A stretch of DNA of 64,000 bases, from the NCBI GenBank assembly GCA_964035545.1, contig OZ037765.1:34423504-34487503 (forward strand). The letters are read 5' to 3'. The position numbers and the translations under genes were made by a program. Below the pieces are notes generated by a model. That model did not search any database and was not told the origin of the DNA. It saw only the letters and a program-made list of their open reading frames with translations. This document shows, piece by piece, positions 1 through 11,087 of the stretch. Each line of letters opens with the position of its first letter. The first letter of the stretch is position 1. This stretch comes from Bugula neritina (lineage: Eukaryota; Bryozoa; Gymnolaemata; Cheilostomatida; Bugulidae).

Positions 1-22
1 TATTTCCTCTCTCAACTCACAG

Positions 23-3000
23 TTTTCTACTCAGTGTGTCTCTCTTCACCTACTAGACTCTGACCAGCTTCTCATTGCAACATCTCACAGCTCTACGAAT
101 ACAGGCTAGTATAGTTTACCTTTTCTGAACATGATTGTTCTAGTAAAGTAGTTCTACTGTAACTGTATGCCTCCTTCACTTGAATATGAGTAGATGTAAG
201 CCAATCAGTGTAGCTGTTCTCATAGCACCTGTTTAGACGTGTCACAGCTCAAGTATGGTGACATGTGCTGGTCTTGTAGGTGTCTTACTTATATTCAGTA
301 TCAAGTTCAGAACTACGAGGGTTCTAAAGAGTCTGGACAGTGAGCTCTACGGTGATAAACCTGTGACTCTTCTACCTCCATACATACTGACTCACACGGA
401 GAGCTCATTGCAGGCTCACTCATATAAGTACAGCAAGTTGACACTAAGGAGCATGATGGGCAGTTTGAGACTGTCTGCTGATTCTGAGTTGGTGAGTCAC
501 CAGGTTATTCAGTGAGTTACCAGGTTATTCAGTGAGTTACCAGGTTATTCAGTGAGTCACCAGGTTATTCAGTGAGTTACCAGGTTATTCAGTGAGTTAC
601 CAGGTTATTCAGTGAGTTACCAGGTTATTCAGTGAGTTACCAGGTTATTTAGTGAGTTACCCGGTTATTTAGTGAGTTACCCGGTTATTCAGTGAGTTAC
701 CAGGTTATTCAGTGAGTTACCAGGTTATTCAGTGAGTTACCAGGTTATTCAGTGAGTTACCAGGTTATTCAGTGAGTTACCAGGTTATTCAGTGAGTCAC
801 CAGGTTATTCAGTGAGTTACCAGGTTATTATTCACTGAGTCACTTAAGAGAAGCTGTACTAAATCATCGTAGCATGAACCATCTGCATTTGTTTCTAATG
901 ATATTCAATTCTCTTGTTTAGACTAAAGCTGAAGAACTCAACTCCTGTATGATGTATTTAGAAACTCAAGCTAAGGTGTGTAGCTGTGACGTTGAACTTT
1001 AACCTCTTAGTGCACATAACTCCCTGACTACTGTTCTACTTGAGATTTTATGTTTAGAATGGACAAGAGTTGGTGGAGGAGTTGGCCAAGTATGATAGGA
1101 GTTTGTTATTAGAAGTTGTGCTTTCCTATGCATCCCTAACCTCCATGAGATGGCGCTCCTCTGTGGTTCTAAGGCTACTCAGTTATCTTACCTTACCTTC
1201 ACAGTGAGTTACTATATATTACTCTACTCAGTTACTCTCTCACTGAGTTACTATATACTACTCTACTCAGTTACTCTCACACTGAGTTACTATATACTAC
1301 TCTACTCAGTTACTCTCTCACTGAGTTACTATATACTACTCTACTCAGTTACTCTCACACTGAGTTACTATATACTACTCTACTCAGTTACTCTCACACT
1401 GAGTTACTACATACTACTCTACTCAGTTACTCTCACACTGAGTTACTATGTACTATACAGTATCTACTATCCAGATGTCTTCTTGTTACAGACTTGTGTT
1501 GGCTGTCGCAGATGCAGCAGTGAGACACGCTGACTCAGATCTGGTGAAATATTTAACATTTGTTAGAGAGGAGCTGCCTGAATCAGCCATTGTCTCTCTC
1601 CTCACACATTACATCAAGTAGGTATCTCTTAGCTCTATCTCTAGTCTCAACTCTGAGTTTAAATCTTTTGAGTAAGAGTTATTTACTCAATGCAGTCCAG
1701 TGGGTATGACTAAAATGGGTGGCCACCCAGTGTCGCAGTCTGTGACACCCATTTTAGTCAAATGGGGAGGTTTTGACTGAAATGGGTGTTGCGAAAAAGT
1801 TTCGTTTCATTTTCAGATTTTTAGACAGCTGTGACTGTTGAGATTATTGTTAAATGGATCTTCAGTGAATAATGAACATCTCACAATCGTTTAAACCAAA
1901 AAAACATAAATAAAGATAAAGTTGAAATAATTAAAACAAAAACCAAATTTGTCAAGAGTTATCTTTCCTCATCAAAACTTTAATTTCCACTTAATTTTAT
2001 TGTTATTGTTATGATCATAGACATGCCGACTTATAAAATATATACTTTAAGCTAGTAAAAATGCTGGGAGTAATATTGGAAAAACAAAAATGTTCACAAA
2101 GTTTTAAAAAAAACGAATACTTTCCCCGACACCCATTTCAGTTAAAATAACCCAGGATGACTAAAATGAATGTCAAAAGAATTTCTGGTTTGCATTTAGC
2201 ATTGAGGACAGATATAATTTTACAATTGACATTATTAGACTGCTTTTTGTCACACCCCAGTCCAGCTACCCTCCAATGATTGCACTGCTGTGAGTTTAGT
2301 TTGAGGTTTGAGAATTGCTTTTCTTTTCAAACTTCTCCAACATACGAGAGTTTCACTGAGTGTATTGATGTAATTTGTGTTTTATAGGAATATTCCCCAG
2401 TCTGATGTTACCATGGATACTGATAGCAGCGGACATGATAGTGGAATACTAGACATCCCCTGTGAGCTGATAACTCCCATGTTAGTTGTACTCTTATCTT
2501 ATTCTCTTCCTATCTTGACCTGGTATTGTCAGTATTTCTTTCTAAAGAATGTTGTGTCTTCTAACCATTTACACTATACTGTTGATAGGGATAAGTAATT
2601 CCTTAAACTCTCAGTCTTTAAGTATTACTTTTCTATCCTGAGTAGCTTACTCAAAGGATGTTTGAATAAAGAAGGCTTTAGTAATTCTAGTGAATGCTCA
2701 ATCACTGGCTTTCCATGTATCGATCTCAGATCTGAGAAATGTGCTAAGATCGATCATTTTTCCATGAAAGTGTCAGATAGATCTCACGGAGTTACCTCCT
2801 CTTAAGTGAAAGATACTTTAATAGTATAATTTGCTGACCCATCTAACTGATTAAAGCTACTGCTGTCAAAAAAAAACAAGATTGTTGCAGTCTAAAAATT
2901 AACGCCAGCTATAAACTACACGCAGCAAATTTTTTAGCGTGGAGTAAATTTGCCAATTTATGATGATCTATTTTAATTTTTTAGCTTGACAGCTTATATA

Positions 3001-6000
3001 AAATTAATAGCTGTCTTGCAGATTATTCATAAACTTACAGGATTGTTAGGCTTGAAAATAGGCAGCAAATAGCTAATGAAAGCAAGTTTTACTAGCCATT
3101 TAAATTCAATTTAAATGCTCCCATTTTTTGTCTGGTCTATAATTTTATATAATTGAGTTTTCTTAATCATAGTACTGAAAGTTGAAGTTTTGGCATCTGA
3201 AAATGTGGCTATTGTAATTATTAAGTAATTTGCTTAGTAATTAACAATAAGTTATCATTTTTAAAAGCAGACGACATTTTAGCAAACAGTCTTTTTCTAC
3301 TTCTCAGATTGATCTTTTGTTTTTCCATGGTCTTATTGCCTTGAGATCGATCTGAGTTCAAGCTCTACAGACCGACCAGCTCAGAATGACTGAGATCGAT
3401 CTTTGACGTCTTTCCATGGAAAGACGTCAAAGATCTATCTCAGCGAGATCGATCTGAGATCGACACATGGAAAGCCGGTGATTAGCTTCCCTTCTTATTA
3501 TCACTTGTATGTAATTACCTTTGTGGTTGGCTACACTTCTTTCTATTGCTTTGTACTAATAATTTTGTGATATATATACTCTTTCAAAAGGCTTTTTGTT
3601 ATGATTAGGTAAGTTGTATTAAGTGAATCTTCCACATCAAAGAGTTTCGGTGAAGCTATCACAGGGATTCAGCTGAAACTCAGTATGGGTCATTTTACTT
3701 AATTTAGTACACACTGAAATCTCCAGTTTTTAGCTATTTTTCAATATTTAGCTGGTAATGAACATGGCTTTTTGCCTAAAACTAGTAAAACACCAATAAA
3801 TACACCGAAACAATTAAGGTTCTTCTTAGTTTTACTTGATTTCTCATGTTTTTGCTTATTCATTTAGCTTATTAGGAGTTCAGACTATTAAGAAAACCGT
3901 AACAGTCTGCAACCGAAAGTAGCTGAATAATTAGGAAGAAACATGGGAAATGAAGCAAAATTAAAAAGAACTTGGCTTATTTAGGTGTATATATTGGTGT
4001 TTTGCTAGTTTTGACCAAAAACCCATGTTCATTAGCAGTTAAATCGTGAAAAATAACTAAAAACTGAAGATATATAGTGTGTACTAAATTAAGTAAAATG
4101 ACCAGTATGGTAAATGTGTGAAAAAGAGTACCGAGTTTCAGTTAATTTCACTTGTCGGAGCACCCGTTATAGTTTTACTAAAACTTGCTTAAATCATATT
4201 GATGCAGAAGCTCACTTTTACCTCATTCACACTTGCTGTACCTTAATGTAAAATATCAGCCATTTTTAATGTTTCTGGGCTAATGTTTTCAAAGTCCGAT
4301 ATTGGGTTCGATCTATGCAACTTCATTGGACAATTAATCCCAATGAGTTGATGCAAAAGTTGTTTTGTCCAATAGGAGCCCACCACAACTTGTTTGAATC
4401 AAGGCTTTTTTTAGTAGGTCGTCTGGTCGGCAGAGTAATAACTTATCATCTAGCTCTGCAAGGATTTTTATTTCTCTTAGACTCTTATTCTCGGGTCAGT
4501 TGGTCAAGTTATTACAAAACAAAAGTTTAGCCGGGTGCCTTCTACAATGCAAAGGCAATTTTCAAGGGTTTCTCTCAACCAAATTGACTTTTTGACTATA
4601 AGTGGCTAAGGTATAAACTCACCTTATGTAAGTTTATGTAACAAGAGCTTTTACTGATAGTTCTAACACTTTATGTCTACTTATTACTAAACACATGATG
4701 CCCCTTAAGAGGGGAAAGAGCTGAGTCTATCTAATCTATGGTTTATACTGCACAGGTTCCTTCTCTCTTCTCCCCCATTGATCAATACTACATCCTCAGT
4801 GTCTGTTGCTAGGTGACGATGTGTTGGTAGGTGATGATGTGTTGTTAGGTGATAATGTGTTGCCAGGTGATGGTGCGTTGTTAGGTGATGATGTGTTGTT
4901 GGGTGATGATGTGTTGCTAGGTGACGGTGCGTTGCTAGGTGACGGTATGTTGCTAGGTGATGATGTGTTGCCAGGTGATGGTGTGTTGCTAGGTGATATA
5001 TTACATTTGTGTTTATATTTCAGAGAGACCCTTCTGAGCAAAGACATAACAGATGTGTATGCTGTAGAAGCTGTTAGGAGGATGGACTTTGACCATGTGC
5101 TGGTTCGTTTATATTACGTCATATACTTACTATATTACGTCATATACTTACTATATTACCTCATATACTCACTATATTACATCATATACTCACTATATTA
5201 CATCATATACTCACTATATTACATCATATACTCACTATATTACGTCATATACTTACTATATTACATTATATACTTACTATATTACATCATATACTCACTA
5301 TATTACCTCATATACTTACTATATCACATCATATACTCACTATATTACGTCATATACTTACTATATTACATCATATACTCACTATATTACGTCATATACT
5401 CACTATATTACGTCATATACTCACTATATTACGTCATATACTCACTATGTTACGTCATATACTTACTATATTACATCATATACTCACTATATTACATCAT
5501 ATACTTACTATATTACCTCATATACTCACTATATTACGTCATATACTCACTATATTACGTCATATACTCATTATATTACGTCATATACTTACTATATTAC
5601 ATCATATACTTACTATATTACATCATATACTTACTATATTACATCATATACTCACTATATTACGTCATATACTCACTATATTACGTCATATATTCACTAT
5701 ATTACGTCATATACTCACTGTATTACGTCATATACTTACTATATTACGTCATATACTCACTATATTACGTCATATACTCACTGTATTACGTCATATACTT
5801 ACTATATTACGTCATATACTCACTATATTACGTCATATACTTACTATATTACGTCATATACTTACTATATTACATCATATACTCACTATGTTACGTCATA
5901 TACTCACTATATTACGTCATATACTCACTATATTACGTCATATACTTACTATATTACGTCATATATTACCACATATAATACATGCAGGTTCTACTGAAAC

Positions 6001-6548
6001 ATCTTAACACCCTGCTATCAGATGTGAGAATACCGGATGCTGATTGGATACTGGATGGTGAGAGGATGTGCCGGTGGTGTACCGTCATTCTGGATGCTCA
6101 CTCAACTCAACTCATTCTCTCTAATCAGGCGCAACTTCTGGTCAGCTTGCACGAGAACATCAGACGGCAGGTGAATATCTACCTATAGTATTGTTACGGT
6201 ACACATACTGCTAGTATTGTTACGGTACATATACTGCTAATGTTGTTGCGGTACACATACTGCTAGTATTGTTACGGTACACATACTGCTAATGTTGTTG
6301 CGGTACACATACTGCTAGTATTGTTACGGTACACATACTCCTAGTATTGTTACGGTACACATACTCCTAGTATTGTTACGGTACACATACTGCTAGTATT
6401 GTTACAGTACACATACTGCTGTTGTCAGGTGGAGTTACACGGAGAGATACGGAAGCTGGGGGCAGCCATACACGCTCTGAGTAAACCACCTCAAAGTAAA
6501 CCATCAGCTGGAAGATACAGTATAGAAGTTGTCCCCTTCTACTACTAA
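23..6548 (+). CDS. NOL11: NOL11-like nucleolar protein, C-terminal part (5' end outside window)
   Basis: Exons that keep one frame through matching phases: 23-104 (tentative), 280-491, 922-975, 1058-1203, 1492-1617, 2388-2480, 4756-4812, 5024-5102, 5988-6170, 6429-6548 (TAA). The product in the window is about 380 residues, mostly helical (for example LVLAVADAAVRHADSDLVKY), and ends GRYSIEVVPFYY. This closely resembles the end of animal NOL11 as I remember it. NOL11 works in the nucleolus in the small-subunit processome, supporting rRNA transcription and early pre-rRNA cleavage. The beta-propeller half lies upstream of the window. A polyadenylation signal AATAAA lies at 6645-6650. Five introns begin with tandem arrays. 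The exon at 23-104 would need a GC donor (AG|GCTAGT), so it is the weakest. The family call rests on the C-terminal motif and helical content, without an alignment. Confidence 0.6.
492..832 (+). repeat. 20-bp tandem array starting exactly at a 5' splice site
   Basis: About 17 copies of gtgagttaccaggttattca. The first copy begins with the GT of the donor after the NOL11 exon ending at 491, so each unit carries a consensus GTGAGT donor. The rest of this intron (to 921) is unremarkable. Confidence 0.95.
1204..1446 (+). repeat. About 40-bp tandem array starting at a 5' splice site
   Basis: About six copies of a unit containing gagttactatatactactc. The true junction is CACA|GTGAGTTAC. Later copies read CACACTGAGTTAC or CTCACTGAGTTAC, so the copies resemble the junction but have lost the GT. 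Confidence 0.9.
1708..2172. mobile_element. Possible degenerate inverted-repeat element in a NOL11 intron
   Basis: The motif gactaaaatgggtg recurs in both orientations. A 14-bp stem joins 1708-1721 with 1746-1759. The stretch near 1773-1790 pairs with 2129-2147, and another copy sits near 2161. This looks like a decayed palindromic element. No target duplication or coding sequence is seen. Confidence 0.4.
2700..3483. mobile_element. Terminal-inverted-repeat element (MITE-like) in NOL11 intron
   Basis: The left end aatcactggctttccatgt is the near-perfect reverse complement of the right end acatggaaagccggtgatt. GATCGATCT-rich inverted motifs continue inward at both ends. It is about 780 bp, AT-rich inside and non-coding. 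A perfect 38-bp palindrome lies near the right end at 3398-3435. No clear target-site duplication. Confidence 0.7.
3670..4145. mobile_element. Foldback element with long inverted arms
   Basis: Two arms of roughly 180-200 bp face each other around a loop near 3870-3920. For example ggtcattttacttaatttag on the left is reversed as ctaaattaagtaaaatgacc near 4083-4102. The matches are imperfect, so this is an old element or MITE. No coding capacity. It shares the 2481-4755 intron with the element at 2700. Confidence 0.7.
4813..4995 (+). repeat. 18-bp tandem array starting at a 5' splice site
   Basis: About ten copies of gtgatgatgtgttgctag. The exon end (gttgctag) plus the donor gtgacg form the unit, so most copies recreate an AG|GTGA junction. 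In the frame of the preceding exon, read-through gives a stop at once (AGG TGA). Confidence 0.93.
5103..5987 (+). repeat. 21-bp array filling a whole NOL11 intron, rich in TTACGTCA
   Basis: Starting a few bases after the donor, about 41 copies of a 21-bp unit (core tattacgtcatatactcac) fill this 885-bp intron up to the acceptor at 5987. By eye 25 copies carry TTACGTCA and most of the rest have TTACATCA. Long open frames in this stretch are repeat artefacts. Confidence 0.95.
6171..6428 (+). repeat. Tandem array filling the last NOL11 intron
   Basis: Nine to ten copies of a unit of about 27 bp with core gttacggtacacatactgct occupy nearly all of this 258-bp intron, between donor GTGAAT and acceptor gtcag. 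Confidence 0.92.
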
Positions 6549-6806
6549 CTCTACTAGATAGAGTATCTGTGTATAGAAGTTGTGTTGCTACTGCATAACC
6601 ACACTTTGTGCATACTGTGTAGAAATATTTTATTCATCTGTTAAAATAAAGCTTGTAATACATAATAAAGCTGAAAAACTTCGTTTTTACATAACTGAGA
6701 AACTTTAAAGTACCCACTAGTCTAAAAACATTTACCTATATGAAAGAAACCTGCTATATGCAAGCTGGACTCATCTTTACAAGATGAGGAAAATGTTGAC
6801 TGGACG

Positions 6807-8866
6807 TCAAACAGTTGTAGTTTTACAATAACTCCGCCCTCGGGTTGGTAAATTTGAAGAGGTCAATTCTGGCAATGAGATCTCTGTGAATTTGCTATAC
6901 GAACTTCTGTGAGGGTTTGCAGTTTGAAATTGGAGAGGAGGTGCAATTGTCTCTCCTTCTAGTATGTCACTCTCACTCAGTGCTGTTGGAGTTGTCTCTC
7001 CTTCTAGTATGTTGCTCTCACTCAATGCTGTTAGAGTTGTCTCTCCTTCCAGTATGTTACTCTCACTCAATATTGTTGGAGTTGTCTCCATGTTAGCAAG
7101 GGTTGTCTTCTCACTCTTGGATGAGATTCCCTTTATATTAGAATGTGATTCTGCCCCACATAGCATAGTGAGCTGAGTTGTGTCTCTAACAATAGGAAAT
7201 GCAGGTGACATAGGGAAAGACAACTCTTCAATACCATAGGCACTGCTTCCACTCCGGTTGCGTGATTGGCGCCTGAAAAAGTTACGAATTCGCTCCGACC
7301 TGGATTTATGAGCACTGATTCGAGCGTGCTTTCTCTTGACGCTCTCTTTGTGACGGATTATGAAAAGATAGACTGAGAGAACGCCGGAGATCTCATCGAG
7401 ACAGAAGGCTATGCTCATCATGATAAATGACGACTGGTACTGGTAAGTGAAAGAGGGCCGCTGTAAGTTTGATGATTGGGTCACATGGTTTGCCTCCCCT
7501 GTAACGGCTCCAATGAACAGAACAGAAGCTACCAGCAAGCTTAAACCTAAAAAAAATGTCAGAAACTTTCCGTTTAGTTTTTGTCATGGCCATTATATGT
7601 GTAAGTTACTTGCAGCTAACTCCTCAGAGAATAGAGCATTCAGGTCTAGCAACAATATCTTACCTGATGTTACAAACAGACATCCTGTAATAAACATGAG
7701 GTGTCTTTTTCTACCAACGCAGTAAGCCAGGAGGCAGAGAATGTCTCCTAGAACCTCCATGAAGATACTAGAGAGAGGAAACACCATCATAGTTCGCAAA
7801 CTACCTGCATGCACATGTCAAACAATACATGTATCACTATAGACTACCTGCAAACTACCTGCATGCACATGTCAGACAATGTATCACTACAGACTGCTGG
7901 GAGGAAATTCTATAATATCGTTCCCAGAATACAATGCAATGCTCTGCCAGGACCTCTCTAAATCCCAACATACACTAATTAGTAGTCTGGCTTGAGATAA
8001 AAGTGCATATCAAGAGAACAAAGCTTAGTTAATTCAATAATTACAGAATGCTAATAATAGATAGATGAATAAAGATAATGTAATAAATATCGTATGAATA
8101 TAGATAGATATTAATATAACATCATAGTATACAAGAATAGAGATAATATACATTAATATAAATTACTTATTATAGTTTTAAGGACTGTGTGTCCACTTTG
8201 CCCATCATCTTCCTTTACACTAGCGGCCATGTTGCTATAACATTCAACATCCGTGTAGGCCTTGTCTCCAACATCTGAAATTATACTCTAAATTTTATAA
8301 ACTTTTTTTATTTAAAATTTGAATTTTATGACTAAAAATTAGTATTGTATGTTTACATTTTGTTTTGCTTTTCAATATTCCAACTTATAAATGTCCACAC
8401 TCCTTTCAAAGATGACATACATGCTAATGATAAAATGAAGTTTGCAGAATGTTAGTAGAAAGACAAATAATGTCAATGTTGTTATAGCATAAGTAAAAGG
8501 CAATGGAATAGGCTGTCAAATAATTCCATGCCCTGTAATAGCTGACTTAAGGCAAGTGTTTACATTAAATTACCAGAGGCAGCACTTATCTGGTTTAGTA
8601 GAATATGTAGACATGCATTGAGAACCAAAGTGCCCACCAGTGAACTGTGAGCAGACTCTCCACAGACCCAAGTTAGACAGAGTGTAGACATCAGTCTGGT
8701 TGTATAGTGAGTATATATTGAGGTCACTGATCTCTCCGTCATATCTCTCAGACGTCTGTAGCCAGTGGTCAGTGGATATCGACAGCGTCAGCAGTATCGT
8801 GGATACTCCGGCGCACAGGATTGTAGAGATCATTAGCAACTTCCTCTTCTGGCACGACTCATCCAT
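6807..8866 (-). CDS. Stargazin/CACNG-like four-pass membrane protein with C-terminal PDZ ligand
   Basis: Exons 8574-8866, 7664-7804 and 6807-7546 are clear. A middle exon, perhaps near 8178-8270, is unresolved because its phase does not match exon 1. Exon 1 gives transmembrane segment 1 (about residues 11-32), an N-glycosylation site (NQT) and the family motif GLWRVC in the first extracellular loop. The second exon carries transmembrane segment 2, and the last exon carries segments 3 and 4 plus a basic cytoplasmic tail. The tail has three tandem copies of a motif like SESNILEGETT and ends CKTTTV, a class I PDZ ligand. Vertebrate stargazin ends TTPV, so this may be an AMPA-receptor auxiliary (TARP-like) subunit or a calcium-channel gamma-like protein. 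A more general claudin/PMP22-fold role is the alternative. Its 3' end faces NOL11 about 260 bp away, and the two 3' UTRs probably overlap. Confidence 0.72.
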
Positions 8867-9699
8867 TTCCTCTGGATTATTTCCCGTCTAAGTTACCGAG
8901 TCAAAGTGAAATGCTTGCTGTTGATTGGATATCTACCAGGAAGTAGTAGAGTAACCATTCCGAAGGCTCTCCTAATCTGGTAGAGGATTACTTTGTTAAC
9001 TCCTGTAGACTAGAGATAGCCATAGAGTCCTGCTAGCTACTCTGTGGTTCTTTATGTTACTGACTCGCTTTACTAACTCGCAACTTCCCATAAGCAATGC
9101 TAGTTGGCTAATTAGTCGTGAAATTTCTCAGCGTGTTTTCACAGAAGGGCTGGTGTTGTACTGAGAAGGGATTAATCTCATTATCATCTATTGAGTTCTT
9201 GTCACACGTCAAACTTTATTCAATAAACTCTGCTTGGCAGCACACATTCTGCTAGGCAGCACACACTCAGCGCACACCCTGCTAGGCAGCTCATACTAAA
9301 TACATACTGTCGTCTATCAAGTAGCTCCTTGTGTGTCTTACTATGTTCCACTCATGTATTAGCATCAGCTGAATGTATACTATTATGCTATATTTTAATA
9401 TAATACATTATCTATATACAGTATGCTGTTTAAGCTATGCCAAATACATTGTATCTTGTAAAATTTGTACATAACTTGGTGACAACCATACCACAATGCA
9501 TAGCGCCGAATAACATCAGTAAATATAATTTATATCTCTCATATCCCACCAACCTGCACTTTCATGTAATATATTTAAAGTTGAGCTCTGCAGTGGAGTA
9601 ATAGTAAAGTGGAGGCAATGAGCACAATGTTCCAACACCGAAAATATCATAAAGTGAGTAAATTAATAATTATGAAAAAAGCTGCTAAGAAAGGTGTCT

Positions 9700-9815
9700 G
9701 ATAAAACTGGCACAGGTAAAACTGGCACAGGTGAAACTGGCACAGGTAATAATGGCACAGGTGAAACTGGCACAGGTAAAATGGCCCAGGTAATAATGGC
9801 CCAGGTAATAATGGG
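9700..9815. repeat. Short tandem array, unit about 15 bp
   Basis: About seven copies of a unit like aaactggcacaggt, degenerating to atggcccaggtaataatgg. Intergenic. Confidence 0.85.
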
Positions 9816-9977
9816 AATATAGAAGTATATGAGAGATAGAATAAAATGACTTGCAACTTTCTAATCTCCAGCTATACTGCGCGACATTTCTCAACTGAAC
9901 GACTGTGAGTATATATTGTAGTATCTGTGAGGTAAAAGCAGATTAGTAGTTGGGGTCGAGTGGTGAGTGGTTAGTAA

Positions 9978-10110
9978 GAATGACTCTATAAGCAGCTCTG
10001 GGTTGGGGATGAATGGGTGCTGTAGTTTGTAGTTCTCCAGTTTAGAGTTGAGCCCCTCCCAACTACTGTACTCATTCACCCCCAACTCGGAGCTGCTTAT
10101 AGAGCCATTC
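9978..10110. repeat. Inverted repeat with about 40-bp arms
   Basis: The left arm from 9978 (gaatgactctataagcagct) pairs with the right arm ending at 10110 (agctgcttatagagccattc). About nine in ten positions match over 40 bp, around a loop of about 55 bp. Probably a remnant of a foldback element. Confidence 0.8.
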
Positions 10111-11087
10111 GTCTAGTCACTTTAAGCCCTTAAACTGAGTCCCCAATACATGCCTTGAGGCACAGTCCCTGCCCCACCCCTATCACCAGATAATATCACC
10201 AGCTATGAACTATTGCGACACAACTTTAGTATACAGTTAGTCAGCAGTAACTTTGCTGACAGCAACTGCTGCAACATCTGCCTAGTATAAGACTAGAATT
10301 GTTTCGGTTTAAATTTTCAGTTCAATTGTTGGATATGTTTGGTTTTAGTGAAACCATATAATTTTCATTAAAAGAAAAAACTAACTGTTTTTCTAATACT
10401 TCATATTAGAGATGCCATGGCGACGCCAATCTTATCTTTAAGACATTGACTGCAAAGTGAGAAAGTATGAATGGAATAAATGTATTGAGATATATCGCGG
10501 TTAAAACTCGGAGATAGAAATGTAGCCTCAGTAATAAAACTAGTCTCAACTAATTTATCGGCTAGTATATTGTATAACCTATTGACAGGACTTCTGTTTT
10601 TGGAACGCACGCTTTACAAATCAAATTAGAGCAGACACGCATGAGTAGTCAGCTACACACGCGGTCGGTCACATGACCGGTATTTTGACAACTTATTAGA
10701 AACAGAGTAGCATAATATAATATAAAATTACAGCGTAGAATTCGCATTCCAAATTCAAAGACGAATTTGATACCAACAATAGATAGAAATACTTAGTAAT
10801 GGTAAAAGATATATTGTTCAATATCAAATGTTCTTTTCACGTGCTTAATACCGTGCTCTATTCATATGCAAATAAAGCTATTGCTAGCTCAGGGCTGTCC
10901 AATAGCTGTATAGCTGAGATAATAGACCACATTGTTGAACCATAGAATTGTTGTGGGGCTATTGATCGCTATTCACTACGTTAGAATATATAGTTGAAGG
11001 GCGTAGATATGAACAGTTCGCAGTGTACTAGGTAGCAGCAGACAGACACACCCTGCGATTCATTCCATCAACTACAAGTTGGACAAA

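Larger units (their letters stand above)
8867..11087. other. Intergenic region between two head-to-head four-pass genes
   Basis: This 2.2 kb holds the promoters of both divergent genes. It contains a short tandem array (9700-9815), a 40-bp-arm inverted repeat (9978-10110) and a GGTCACATGACC E-box-like palindrome at 10667-10678. No gene seen. Confidence 0.6.

Noticed and set aside
492-832. CRISPR-like regular repeat
   Set aside because: Units are directly contiguous without unique spacers, in an animal intron.
4806-6007. Long open frames of up to 390 codons over the 21-bp array
   Set aside because: They are repeat translations (LYYVIYS, ITSYTHY). The real NOL11 exons 5024-5102 and 5988-6170 flank the array with good splice sites and matching phase.
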